Shown here one piece after another: positions 47,170 through 57,579 of a DNA stretch of 64,000 bases (positions are counted from its first letter, which is position 1; each line of letters opens with the position of its first letter). The stretch lies in contig OX352765.1 in NCBI GenBank assembly GCA_947095585.1, forward strand, positions 92,030,965 to 92,094,964. Reading direction: 5' to 3'. The notes below the pieces were generated by a model. The model made no database searches, was not told the DNA's origin, and saw nothing but the letters and a program-made list of their open reading frames with translations. Made by a program: the position numbers and the translations under genes. The DNA is from Nephrocerus scutellatus (Eukaryota; Arthropoda; Insecta; Diptera; Pipunculidae).

Positions 47170-48071
47170 ATGAATTCAAGTACAACTGCAACTACCAACC
47201 ACAATACATCAGTGGTAACAACTTCATCGGCAGCAACAGTGCATTCAAATGATTATCCAATGTCCACTTTGACCAATGGCTCATCTTCAGCTACAGCATC
47301 TGCAGCGAAAATAAACTTTTCCACTTCTTCGCCACCGTCATCACCAGATCCAACGTCTGTGGTAAACCAGAGCGCATCATCACCTGCCGTAACATCCTCA
47401 TCAGCAGCAGCTTCCTCCAATTTATCAACACCCAAGAAGGACTTCCTTGATGCGGTGATTCTAAAGAAAATCCGCGAGCAATTACGTTCCCCCGGTGGTT
47501 GTGACATTCATGCCTTACGCATTGAATCGGCTGGTGAAACTGAACATTTAAATCTTCTCAAGGATCGCTATCTGCTATCATCGAGCAACAATCCAGCAGC
47601 AGCATTGGCCGCTTCAAAGTCTCCAGCGTCATATCGTCATCTGATTGATTTGTCCTCGTCGAATCTCAAGTGTTTGGATGTGTACACCGAGGAGAATTTC
47701 CTGTGCAAAATCATCAATGAACCATTTCACAAAGTGCAATTGGCCTATTTCAATTTGCTTCAGGACACCGATGGCTGTTCGAGTTATATATTTGGCCATA
47801 ATTTAATTCGACGTGTACGTGATATTGTTCCACTGTCAAAGAATCGAACCTACGTGATTATACCCGAGGGAGCTGGAGAAGGAGTAGAAAACGGTAGCCA
47901 GCCTGTTTATGAGGATTTACACACGTACATCAGGAATAAGCGGCGATTAAAAGAATCAGAAGCTCGTGCACTGTTCCATCAGATTTGCCAAACGGTGCAG
48001 GTGTGCCATCGCAATGGGATTATACTGAGGGATCTCAAGTTGAAGAGATTCTTTTTTGTTGATGCAGAGAG
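47170..48071 (+). CDS. trbl: Tribbles pseudokinase, coding exon 1 (residues 1-301)
   Basis: Tribbles proteins are cytoplasmic/nuclear pseudokinase adaptors. In Drosophila Trbl promotes degradation of String/Cdc25 and of the C/EBP Slbo, and inhibits Akt, so it brakes mitosis, border-cell migration and growth. The start ATG lies in a fly-like context (AACAATGA). Residues 1-95 are a Ser/Thr/Ala-rich tail. From about 98 (KKDFLDAVILKKIREQL) the sequence follows Drosophila Trbl as I know it. The N-lobe lacks a glycine-rich loop but keeps the Lys of FLCKII (K180). LYTYI-like LHTYI and the helix up to VCHRNGI precede the pseudo-catalytic loop LRDLK (286-290), where His is L286 and the metal-binding Asn is R293. 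Exon 1 ends at AG|GTGAGT inside codon 301, right after FFFVDAE. It is upstream of a 4.2 kb intron. Confidence 0.97.
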
Positions 48072-51000
48072 GTGAGTTGAAGACACAAATTTCTTTTTTT
48101 TTTAGTTCTAAGTGATAAGATTACAAAATGTATATTCGCATGGAGCGTATTTACGACCGCCCTCCTATTTAGAATCGAATCCAATCCAATCAGCTTGATT
48201 TTGTAACTCCAATTCGACATTTTTTTGTTGATTTTATTTTACACACGTTACACACATTTCCTAAAAACGTTGTTGTCGAGCGTCGTCGTCGCCGTTGGGA
48301 TTTTGCAACAGACGAGAAACTTGTTCGCCGTGTGTTGTCGGACACTGGTAGTGCTGTGCAATGGCGACGATGACAGAACGGCTGGGTCTGTCGAAATCTT
48401 CCAACGCCAGCCAGCCAGCAACGAACTCAATTCATTTTACTTATTACGGCAAACACACAAAAATTGGAATTGGGCAACAATCAACAACTTTTTTGTTTTT
48501 TTTTTTGGGTTAGCTGTGAACAAACGAAAAATATCATTGAACGACGAGGACGACGTCATTATAGTACTCGTACTCAATGTACTCGTTCAATTTCGAATGA
48601 GTTTTTTTGTTTTTCTAAGAGAGTGAGTTGGGGCACTGAGTTACAAGTTACAACTCCAAACAGCAGACAGAGCGACTTTATCACTTCCAAGAGTACTTGT
48701 TGCTATTTCTACTCATGTGTTGGGTGATGTTCCACTCTATAGAGCCATGCTCTTGGATTTTGTTTGGTGGGCTTGGCGTTGGGTGGTGCAATATTTCTCG
48801 CGCAGGTTATTTGCGGCAACAACTATGAAAGAGGTAATTGCCACATGGTCTACGATGCAAGAATTATTTGTTGCTCTTTGGTGTATGCATTTTTGTACAA
48901 ATAACGCAATTTCTGCAGGCGCCTGTGTAGTGTATGCCATTGCCATTGCAACAAGTCGGTGAAAAATGCACATGCAGCCGCCAAAGCAGTAACTGGTGAC
49001 GTAGGTGGATGGTTGGTGATGTAACATGGTGAAATATTGCACTCGTATGAATAAATTCTTATTGACTGACCGACAGCACACAGAACCATTGCTACCTTAA
49101 TAATAAACTTCTGTTGTCGTGTTGGTGCCTTTAGGTTTCGTAAGCAGTTAATGTGCTAAGTAAGTATGCCATTTTCGCAAGAGCAGCAGTTTACTAATTT
49201 GTTGAAAATTGCTATTGTTTTTGTTGGTTCATCGCTGTTGTTGTTGTTGCATAGCGAGGCCTTGAAAATTGCACTTTAAGCACGTTGCAGTGTTGTTGCA
49301 AAAACTTCCAATTGCAGAAACGCAGAACACGCAAAAAACTTGAAATTCCGAAGGATTGATAATTGCTGTTGCACTTGATGATGGGTGGGTGGCATAAATG
49401 TTGGCAATCAAAATTCTTAAACACTGGAAATTTACAATAATTATTGTCTAGTGTGGTGTAATATTAATAAAAACTTATATATTTGTAAAAATCATCTTCC
49501 AAATTAACGCACAAACGTTGTAACATAAGCAAAAAATCGAGTGAACTTCTGTGAAAATAACTGCAGTATTTTTGCACTTTTTCTTTCAAAAGAAAGCCAC
49601 ACGATTTTGACAGTTTCTACCAAGCTAACAATTTTGTTGACTTATGCGTTCCCGTACTTTTTTGTGTGCTTTTGCTCTCTTTGAGAGATTTGATGTCATT
49701 TACCAGTTTTGCTAATTTTTACTGCAAAAAGTACTGGAACAGACCTAATGAGTGTTCAGTGTGGTAGATGTCAGAATTCAGTCGTTTAACACTCCTATTA
49801 TGGTTAGCGAGTCGAACGTTCGACTGTCACTAAAAATTTTCATTCGCTTATATTTGACATAGGAATAACAATTTATAGATGTTTTCTAATCGTTCTTTAT
49901 TTGATTGACTCAATTGATACTTTTCATCAAATTTTCTTTTATTTTGTCAAATATAAGCGAATGAAATTTTTAAGTGAATAAATCGAACGTTCGACTCGCT
50001 TTTTTTTCAGGCTAATCGTTGAGCTAGGCTGTTTACATTTAAATCAATGCGAAAATTCCATATCTATTGTTTAACACAAAATTCTTCTTCAATTTTAATA
50101 TCAAATAAATGACATTCTCATTATTGGTGTCTGTCGGGAGTTAACGACGATTGTGTACGCTCATGCGTGACGGTAATAATAGCGATTTGCATTGCTCTCT
50201 GCACTTTGGCATCATGAACAGTAACACCAATTGTTTCCATTGTAACACAAAAATGTTACCACCTTGTCTATTTTGATTATCGATATGGAATCGATTACAA
50301 GTCGTCGCCACAAGTCAAGTTAAAGAGGTATTGAGATCATAGCTGCTTAGCAGTTCCTTCTCACATTGTTTGCTTTTATCAAACTTTTCATCGATTTTGT
50401 TTTGTTATGCAAATTTATATCTCGCTTTCGTGATGCAAATTCGTTGGTTTTCGCTTTCTTTGTTTTCTTTTCCTTTTTCATAGTTTCTAGTGGCAGTTTT
50501 TTTTTATATACTGGAGAGAGTCGAAATGTAACAAACAACAACAACTGAGAAATAATATATTGTAGTTACAACAAAATTTACGACGTTGACTAAAAGAATT
50601 ACGCATTGTTATGCTGCTACATATTTGCATTCCAATTTTTGCTTTCTTTTAAATTGTGACGACGCACCACGTCGTGTGTTATGTTTCTATCGTTTCTATC
50701 GTTTCTATAGCCAGTTAGACGATGACGCAGATGTACATTCGAGTACGAGTGTCGTGTAGTACTCATCGCAGAGAGTAGCAGCTTTGTTTCTTCATAGTGC
50801 TCATGCCTGTGTGCGTGCTCTTCACAGTGCTTCACACACTGTACACTGTTGAGTAATATTCATTGGCCGTCTGCCGCTGTGTGGCAACCTCGGCAATAAT
50901 TAGTGTGAAACAATAATTTTTAATTTTGATTAGCTTTGAGTTCTCTCGGTCAATGTTTTAATAAAAATTGACCCTGACTCTGATCTTTGAAATTTGTCTT

Positions 51001-52281
51001 TGATGTTTGTTCGACTCATCACAAGAGATATAATTTTACATATCTTCATGCATATACCTACAATAGTTACGAATTTTCATATTCTCGGGTGACTGCACCA
51101 CATGATAAAAAATTATTTTAGTAAATAAAATAAATTCGAGATGGCAACGTTGTGTGAGTGATGTCCACACTATAAAAAACGAACTCCAAATTCAAATTTT
51201 CACAATCGCGATCATCGTGAATCGTGACGTTGGCTATTTCTCTCCTTCTCTCTTCATGTTGTATGTACATACTTCCGTTCGCGATGAATTTGTACGTCGG
51301 TCGAGTGCTGAGCTACCGGCCGAGGTCAATTGCTTGTTAGTGTGGTGTATTTTTTTTTCTTGTCGCTTGTCGCAATTTCTTTATACCCACATTAAGGTAT
51401 CAGGGTCAGTTCGAGGCTTTTGTAATTTTATTGTTGCTGTTGCTGCTTCTTCTCTTGCGCACTTGCCACATTACGACAAATTGAATTGTAGTTGAGTTTT
51501 ACCGGAAAGCATGTTTCTATTCGTGTTGCACCAAAGCTCTGCCCTCTATAGTCTATGTTATGTAAGTCACATTATAACAATGCATACTCGCAACAGAGAT
51601 TCCAATTTTTTGCTATGATAGTGCGGTGTTTAACATTTATGGAGAAGCAACCTCTTCCTAACACCTTGTCGTCGTCGGTTTTTTTTTATTGAAGTGATCT
51701 CGTTCGATTTATGTTTGAATATGGTATGTTAAGATAACAGCGGCGTCGCACAATCAGCATTGTTTTGTGTGTACGTGCTGGTTTGGTAGGCTCCCTGATA
51801 TGGCACAATGAGAGAGATCACAGCATGTTTTCAATTTATGTACGCAACAGTATAAGAAGACAGCGTGTTTTAATTTTTTTTTAAAAGGGCTAATATAGGC
51901 CAATAGTCTGAGCTAACGTGTTTTTGTGTGTGTGTGTCAATTGATATCATGCCGACGTCATCGTTTAGTTACGAATGAATGGACGGCGCTTGCTAACTGA
52001 TGATAATATCTCGCGATTGGGCGGTTTGCTTGCTACCTACTCACACGAGTTAATTATTCGGACCAATGCTTTTTCTATTGGGTTAACCTTCTGCCGGATG
52101 ATTGCTTATTTATTGCTCAATTAACAGCGGGCGGCGCGATTATGTTAATGGTTTTCCTCTTTCATAATTAATGTGGGTAACATTTTCTTTTTATTTATTT
52201 TTTTTTACTTCAAATATAAAATCTTTTTTTCGCAGAGCATTTGAAACTGTAACTAATAAATGTCTTCTTTTCTATTTCCAG
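48072..52281 (+). other. trbl: trbl intron (4210 bp)
   Basis: The donor is AG|GTGAGT. The acceptor is TTCTTTTCTATTTCCAG|A, with a branch-like CTAAT at 52253-52257 about 25 bases upstream. Phase 2: the split codon AG+A gives Arg301. The interval holds a MITE-like hairpin (49806-50000), an internal AG acceptor at 52235 and no further coding sequence that I accept. Several 80-130 codon frames inside it lack motifs. Confidence 0.9.
49806..50000. mobile_element. MITE-like element with ~55 bp terminal inverted repeats
   Basis: The left arm (49806-49859) begins AGCGAGTCGAACGTTCGA and ends TTATATTTGACA. The right arm (49945-50000) begins TGTCAAATATAA and ends TCGAACGTTCGACTCGCT. They are inverted copies with few mismatches, separated by about 85 AT-rich bases. 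Each tip holds TCGAACGTTCGA, itself a perfect 12-base palindrome. No transposase is present and no clear target duplication is visible at the ends. It could fold into a long hairpin in the trbl pre-mRNA. Confidence 0.85.
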
Positions 52282-52750
52282 AACAAAACTCCAGTACGAA
52301 TCGCTTGAAGGTTCCATGATTTTGGATGATCAAAACGATGATACACTAAGTGATAAAATCGGATGTCCACTGTATACCGCACCAGAGTTGTTGTGTCCAA
52401 ATCCGACATATAATGGTAAACCGGCTGACATGTGGTCGCTCGGTGTCATCCTCTATACAATGCTCGTCGGACAATATCCATTCTACGAGAAGAACAATTG
52501 CAACTTGATCACCATTATACGTCATTGCCATGTCCAGATTCCCAACTCACTCAGCAAATCGGTGCGTTTTCTGTTGCGATCATTGCTGCGCAAAAATCAC
52601 ACGGAGCGTATACTTGCTGAGGATGTTTTCTACGATTCCTGGCTGAAGGAGCAAAAACCATTCTACATGTATTGTCCAGTTGATGTTGTGTTCTCTGATG
52701 ATGATGACATGGAGTGCGATGCTGTTGATAGCGATGTCGATATGGGATGA
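52282..52750 (+). CDS. trbl: Tribbles pseudokinase, coding exon 2 (residues 301-456)
   Basis: The exon opens in frame with RTKLQYESLEGSMILD. SLE (308-310) stands where active kinases have DFG, the defining Tribbles change, so magnesium binding and phosphotransfer should be lost or very weak. The C-lobe continues with SDKIGCPLYTAPELL (APE at 334-336), GKPADMWSLGVILYTML (D350, W352, as in the kinase DxW motif) and GQYPFYEK. It ends with WLKEQKPF and PVDV and then an acidic tail closing DSDVDMG. Drosophila Trbl also ends DVDMG but, from memory, has a tail longer by several dozen residues, so this tail looks shortened. I see no vertebrate-type MEK-binding or obvious COP1-binding motif. Full length 456 residues against about 484 in Drosophila. 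Confidence 0.97.
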
Positions 52751-53400
52751 TACCATGCAGTCGTTGGTGTGGAAACGGATCACCTCTGGAGGATTCCGTG
52801 AACATATTTTTCGGGGCTGATTTGGTTACTCTTTCGAGACTCTGAAGTGAACAACTGCGGGACAATTGAGAAATGTCTCCTTTGCGCTGCATTATGATTG
52901 TGATGGGGTCTGCAAAAGCACGTGGACGGAATGCTGTGACAAACCAATTGGAAGGAGTGGTGCGACGTAATGTTTTGAAAAATTATCCACCACCATCACA
53001 TTGAGGCATAATCGATCGACCGGCAGCCGTACCTAGAGTTTGGAGAAACAAAGTGGTGGAGAAGTGTGTTGGCTCAACACAGAATAATGTTTCTTTGTTT
53101 GGAATATTCAGCTGTAACTTTTAGCAGAAAAATTCAATTCCAAAAAATTACCTAAACTTCTTTTATAAAGGAGTTTAGAGAACAAAAGAAGAAGACTAAA
53201 AATTACAAAAAAACGTAAAACTTTAAAAAAATAAAAAATTAACCTTGAAATGATAAAAATCTTGAAAAAAAACTGAAAAAAAAAATTGAAAAATTTAAAA
53301 AAAAACAAAAAAAAAAAAGAAAAATCAAACAAAAGACAGAAATATGAAATACAAGCCAAATATTTAAAAAACTTAAGATTCAAAATTACCTTTTTATCAT
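52751..53400 (+). other. trbl: trbl 3' flank, probable 3' UTR
   Basis: Follows the TGA. One K-box-like TGTGAT lies at 52899-52904, which could be chance. The only canonical AATAAA (53230-53235) is inside a purine-rich, A-run region (53160-53345), so the true poly(A) site is unclear. The UTR cannot extend far past 53420, where LINE-B begins. Confidence 0.5.
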
Positions 53401-53423
53401 TTTATTGACAAAATTGCAGTTTT

Positions 53424-56112
53424 TCAGGAGGGAGTGGATGATTCATCATCTTCCGAGCAGAACCTACACTAATTCTGCTAAGGTGATATCGCAAGTCACA
53501 GTGTCCTGTGAGAAAGCTCACCAGCTTTATGATGCTATCCTTGTCTAGATAAAGGATTTCTTTATAGGAAAAAGGGCTGATGAATCCTTTGGATTGTCTG
53601 AAGCTCTGGGATATTATCCCAATGTTCTAGACGAAGTTTTTTCCCCACTTCTTAATCATGCACAGTAAGGTTCCGGTCCTAAGAACGCAGCTTCCGATCA
53701 AGGCTAGGCCAGGCTGGCTAGTCCATCTGCATACTTGTTGCCTGCAATACCCAACATAGCTTCACCCTTTTATGACTTGCTAGAGATTGCTGTGCATTTA
53801 AATGACTTTGAGTCCATAATGGTGGACGATAACGCTTTCAGTGCTGTCTGACTATCTGAAAAGATATAAATCGTAGCGCCGATAATACCCTTATTAAGAT
53901 TAATTCATAGCGCAGACCTCAATGTCATGGAGTTCCGCCTGAAAAACCGTGGGATTTATACCCATTGGTATCGAGACTTTGGTGTTGTGTCCGAAAGCAC
54001 CAGCACCGACTCCAGAGACCATCTTCGATCCGTCTGTGTACCAAACCAGACCTTTAGCGTCCCGTGCTGGAAAACCAATAAACCAGATTTCACGGTCCAA
54101 TATTGTTACCTTAAATTTTCTTCCGAAACAGTATTCCGTGACCATGGTGTCGGGGATAGTACAAAACATGTCTCTTTCGGGAATTGAGTCAAGAACTTTC
54201 AGAAGTCCTACATAGTCACCTGGTTTTGTACCCGTATTATAGTTGCAGCTTAAGAGCGCATCTAGCAGCCGTCTTCCTGATGAAAATTAGCCAATGGCGA
54301 TGTAGCCTGATCTGTGTAGATCGGCTAGAAGGTTGTCTATGGCGATTGACCACAGAAGGGAAGAAAGGACACCTCCTTGTGGACAGCCCTTAGCTGCGGT
54401 CACCGACGCAGACACTACCCCTTCTTCTACCAGCGGTGCTCAAGAGAAATAGCCAGCTGCATGCCACCTCTCCTTCAATCAATCGCAATACTCGTGGCGC
54501 TCTAAATGCTCATCAGTTTATCCTCAAGCCCATCTTCAGACGTACAGTTAAATTCAGGGATTCGATCTTCAGCCGTACAAAACGTATGTGCCAAGCTCTG
54601 TCTTCCCACATCAATATTATCCACAGACATTCAAAACACAAGCTCATAGACATCTTCTATTTTCTCCTCCTTTTCCTTAACGCCCACGCTGTGCCAAGCA
54701 TATAGCCGAGCATTATAAGGGTGCGAACCCCTTTAAGCCTACGCGAAAAAAAGGTAGTGATAACTCGACTTTCAAGCATGGCCATTATCCATTGGTTGGC
54801 CGAGTCCTCGATTGCTGTTGCTATTGAGTCGTAACCTGTGTTATCGAAAGCACCCTCAATGTCAAGGAAAGCACACCGCGCTATTTCTTAGGAACGAAAA
54901 GTTCCTTCTATCTTTTTAAGTAGATAGTAAAGGGCTTCCTCTTTGCTTTTACAGTTTCTGTATGCATACTGACTTTGGTGGTAAGGGCTAGACGTATCTA
55001 GTCAGGCTCTGATATGAACATCAATAAGTCGTTCCATAATTTTGAGAACAAATGACGTTAGACTTATATTGCCTATTGCCTGGCTTAGGGATAAATATTA
55101 CGTTTACCTTTCTCCAGGTAAACGGAATGTGATCACAATTGTAGCTGGCTCTAAATAAAGCAATCAAACCCGGCAGGATGGGATGGATTGACATCTGTAC
55201 GAGCGCTGGAAAAATGCCATCACCGTCGGGGGCTTTAAATGGTTGGAAGGAGCCTATTGCCCATTTAAACTTATCTGGACTAAATGCGGGCCCTATGATT
55301 AGGAGCATTAGGGTATCTGTGTAAAACATAAGCAGACTAACCGAGGAAATAAGCTTGAAGTTACGTTCTAATTGTGTCCACACAGTCCGACGTGTAGTTA
55401 CCGTTTGTCTTTTTCAGTAAGCCTACACAATCTGTCTGATCCTTACTGACATATCTACTGACATATCAGCAATGTTTTGTTTTGAGTTATATTCCGTAAG
55501 GGCGAACCTGTATTGGTCCAGCTCCTCATGCGTTAAGCAGTGTTGAAAAGCTTTCTATCTTTCTTCCTAAACTTGGCCAGCCAGCCTAACCAACAGATCA
55601 TTTAACTGATAAGCTGCCTCATCTAGGTCTCCAATGGACTCGATAGGTGAAGGAAGCATATCTATCTTGGAAAGGACAAGACCCCTATAGATATTCCAGT
55701 CTGTAGACTTGGTATCGTATATTGAGGAAGCATGTGCCAATCTTCCAAACCTTATGTGTTGATGGTCAGACAAAGAGGCTTCATCGGACACATGCCAGTT
55801 TACGACGAACAAGTAATAAATGGACTGGCGAGTGTAAGGTCAAGTACCTCTTCGCGAATCACATTTATGAATATGAGTTTCGAGCCTTTATTTACAATTT
55901 CTACATTACTACTAATGAGATATTCTAAAAGACACGCACCCCTTCTGTTGATGTCACTACTGCCGCAGACAATGTGATGCGCATTTACGTCACAAACTAT
56001 TATATATTGTCGGTTGTTATCCTGACAGTATTGTATGAGCTTCTGGACTTCGATGGGCGGAATGTTGTCGTCATCGCCGCGGATGTATGCCGAGGCGTGG
56101 ATGGTCGTGGCG
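53424..56112 (-). pseudogene. LINE-B copy: endonuclease, RT, RNase H
   Basis: On the - strand from right to left: the late endonuclease with AYIRGDDDNIPP, then QYIIVCDVNAHHIVCGSSD (the D-N-A-H catalytic motif) and LDLTLASP. A linker follows, then RT with FKAPDGDGIFPALVQM and FTWRKVNVIFIPKPGN (55383-55021), then motif A around 54880 and GCPQGGVLSS-like near 54390. RNase H comes next with LVWYTDGSKMVSGVGAGAFG and VFQAELHDIEV at 54169-53900 (D of YTDGS, E of AELxDI). The FLTGHCDLRYHLSRISVGS end lies near 53430-53515. Order and motifs fit I/R1/LOA-type ORF2. Frameshifts, stops and a nested insertion at 54433-54735 kill it. The endonuclease start is missing at the right, where a SINE abuts. Confidence 0.88.
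54433..54735 (-). mobile_element. ~300 bp element, copy 2, nested in LINE-B
   Basis: Reverse complement of 565-870 with indels. It interrupts the LINE-B RT between GACACTACCCC and AACTCGACTTTCAAGCATGG. The empty-site equivalent is intact at 2390-2440, where CAGACACTCCTCC is followed within ~25 bases by TTGACTTTCAAGCATGG. That makes it a true insertion and gives one approximate border. Confidence 0.8.
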
Positions 56113-56255
56113 AGTTGAGAAACTTTCCGTAACAAGTTATTACTCTCGGAACGTTTGGCACTACACCGTGAAAAATGTTTTTGGTGTTACTGGGACTCGA
56201 ACCACGAACCTCCTGCTCAGCAGCCTTGTGCATTTCCACTGAGCCACGGTGCCAG
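56112..56255 (-). mobile_element. tRNA-derived SINE, copy 2
   Basis: On the - strand the A box TGGCTCAGTGG lies at 56246-56236 and a perfect B box GGTTCGAGTCC at 56203-56193. The body reads TTTTTCACGGTGTAG and then AACGTTCCGAGAGTAATAAC, as in copy 1. Its 3' end runs directly into the LINE-B endonuclease, in the same orientation. Confidence 0.88.
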
Positions 56256-57270
56256 CAAGTTAAATAAAAGTTTTTAATAAATAGCTAATAATTCATTTTG
56301 TAATAATGTTTTAAAACATTTTTATTAACTCGCTTTTCTTGTCTGTTCGGTACAAATTTCGTTATTGATTTTAAACAAACTTGCTGATGAGCTAGCCACT
56401 TGAAACTTTAAACAAAGCTCAGAACTGGATCACAATGCATTATTAGCTCGCTTTCTCATTATATTAAAAATTTATTATTATTTTCTATTTAATTTGACAT
56501 AATTATGTATTTAGTTTCATTAACTTTTCTGTATTTTCTTTAACAGAAACTGGTCATTGTTTACAGAATGCTTCTTCTGCGTTAAGTCTCGTCAAATGTT
56601 CTTTTATTCTTTTATTTTTATTTACAATTGGTGTCAGATTACAAACTCCCATTGGCAATTTTGAAGACCAAGTTAACAAATTGGCTCCCCTCCTTGATGC
56701 CAATGAAAATAAAAACACCACAACAAAGTTCAGCAATAACATGATATGGGCGAATCGCAGAAGAACAATGAGATATTTTTTGTGGAACCGCGTTATCACC
56801 TACGTGACTTTGGGCCCGCATTCATGTACTCGCACGCAGCACGTCACCAACAATCTTCACTTCAGTGTCTCGTAATTAGTTAATTAATTTCCCAACCCCT
56901 GCCCAAGTGTCCAGATAAGACAGACCGCAGCCCGACCGCTCTAGATCGGCATTTGCCGTCGATAATAATTATCAACGTTCCCAATGCCTCCGTGAAATTT
57001 TGCAATCGCAAAACGAAGTCACAGAAAAGATTTAGTTTTTGTTAAATCGTATTTGGGTATAGGTATTTGGAAGAATTTCATAATAATGATAATAATGACA
57101 AGTGTTTTTTTTTTGAATGCTCAGACTCAGTCGTTTCCGTTGTCACGTTGTACGCCAACAGTCGGTGGAGACAGCGTACGAGTTGCGTTCACACAATGAG
57201 CAACCGCAACGCTGTGGTTTATTTTGTCAAGCTGTGATTTTTTCTTTTAGTAAATAGTTGTTATGTACTT
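56256..57270. other. Non-coding stretch
   Basis: AT-rich. A GATAATAATTATC palindrome lies at 56959-56971. No gene is supported. Confidence 0.4.
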
Positions 57271-57277
57271 ATATGTA

Positions 57278-57308
57278 TATATAAGAGAACCAATTTTCAA
57301 GTTCATTT
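57278..57308 (+). promoter_or_regulatory. Candidate TATA plus Inr core promoter
   Basis: TATATAAG (57278-57285) fits TATAWAAR exactly, and TCATTT (57303-57308) fits TCAKTY with A+1 at 57305, 27 bases from the first T of the TATA box. This spacing is a little short but usable. Confidence 0.4.
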
Positions 57309-57354
57309 AACACGTTACTTTGGTACGGACGTAAGCGCCGTGTTCAGAGCGACA

Positions 57355-57435
57355 ATGACACTACAGGAACTTACAAAATCTCCGATCTCTGATGAAACAT
57401 CCGCTTTGTGTACTGAAGTACACTGGAGGAAATAA
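57355..57435 (+). CDS. Small ORF (26 codons) below the candidate promoter
   Basis: The first ATG after the candidate start site, in context GCGACAATGA, opens a 26-codon frame with ELTKSPISDETSAL and a CTEVHWRK end before TAA. I know no matching peptide. It may be a genuine smORF, a uORF, the head of a destroyed gene or chance. Jockey-type LINE sequence begins about 150 bp downstream. Confidence 0.2.
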   Translation: MTLQELTKSPISDETSALCTEVHWRK

Positions 57436-57579
57436 AGAAAATGAAAGAAGTGAATCAAAGCAATCCAATTTCAAACCTGTTGCTGGATTGGGGCTCTTTC
57501 GGTGCGTAGAACAAATCGTCGTTTGAAGGTTTATGTTGAAGAAGCTACAAAACTCTATCCTAGATTATATTTATAACAA

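Noticed and set aside
48225..48626. 133-codon + strand frame just after trbl exon 1
   Set aside because: Lies inside the trbl intron, hydrophobic and low-complexity, and no canonical splice pair joins it in frame.
52551..52892. 113-codon frame antisense to trbl exon 2
   Set aside because: Shadow of the conserved trbl coding sequence.
53160..53345. A-rich tract as a possible retroposon poly(A) tail
   Set aside because: It is interrupted, mixed with C and G, and follows trbl 3' sequence. No processed copy precedes it.
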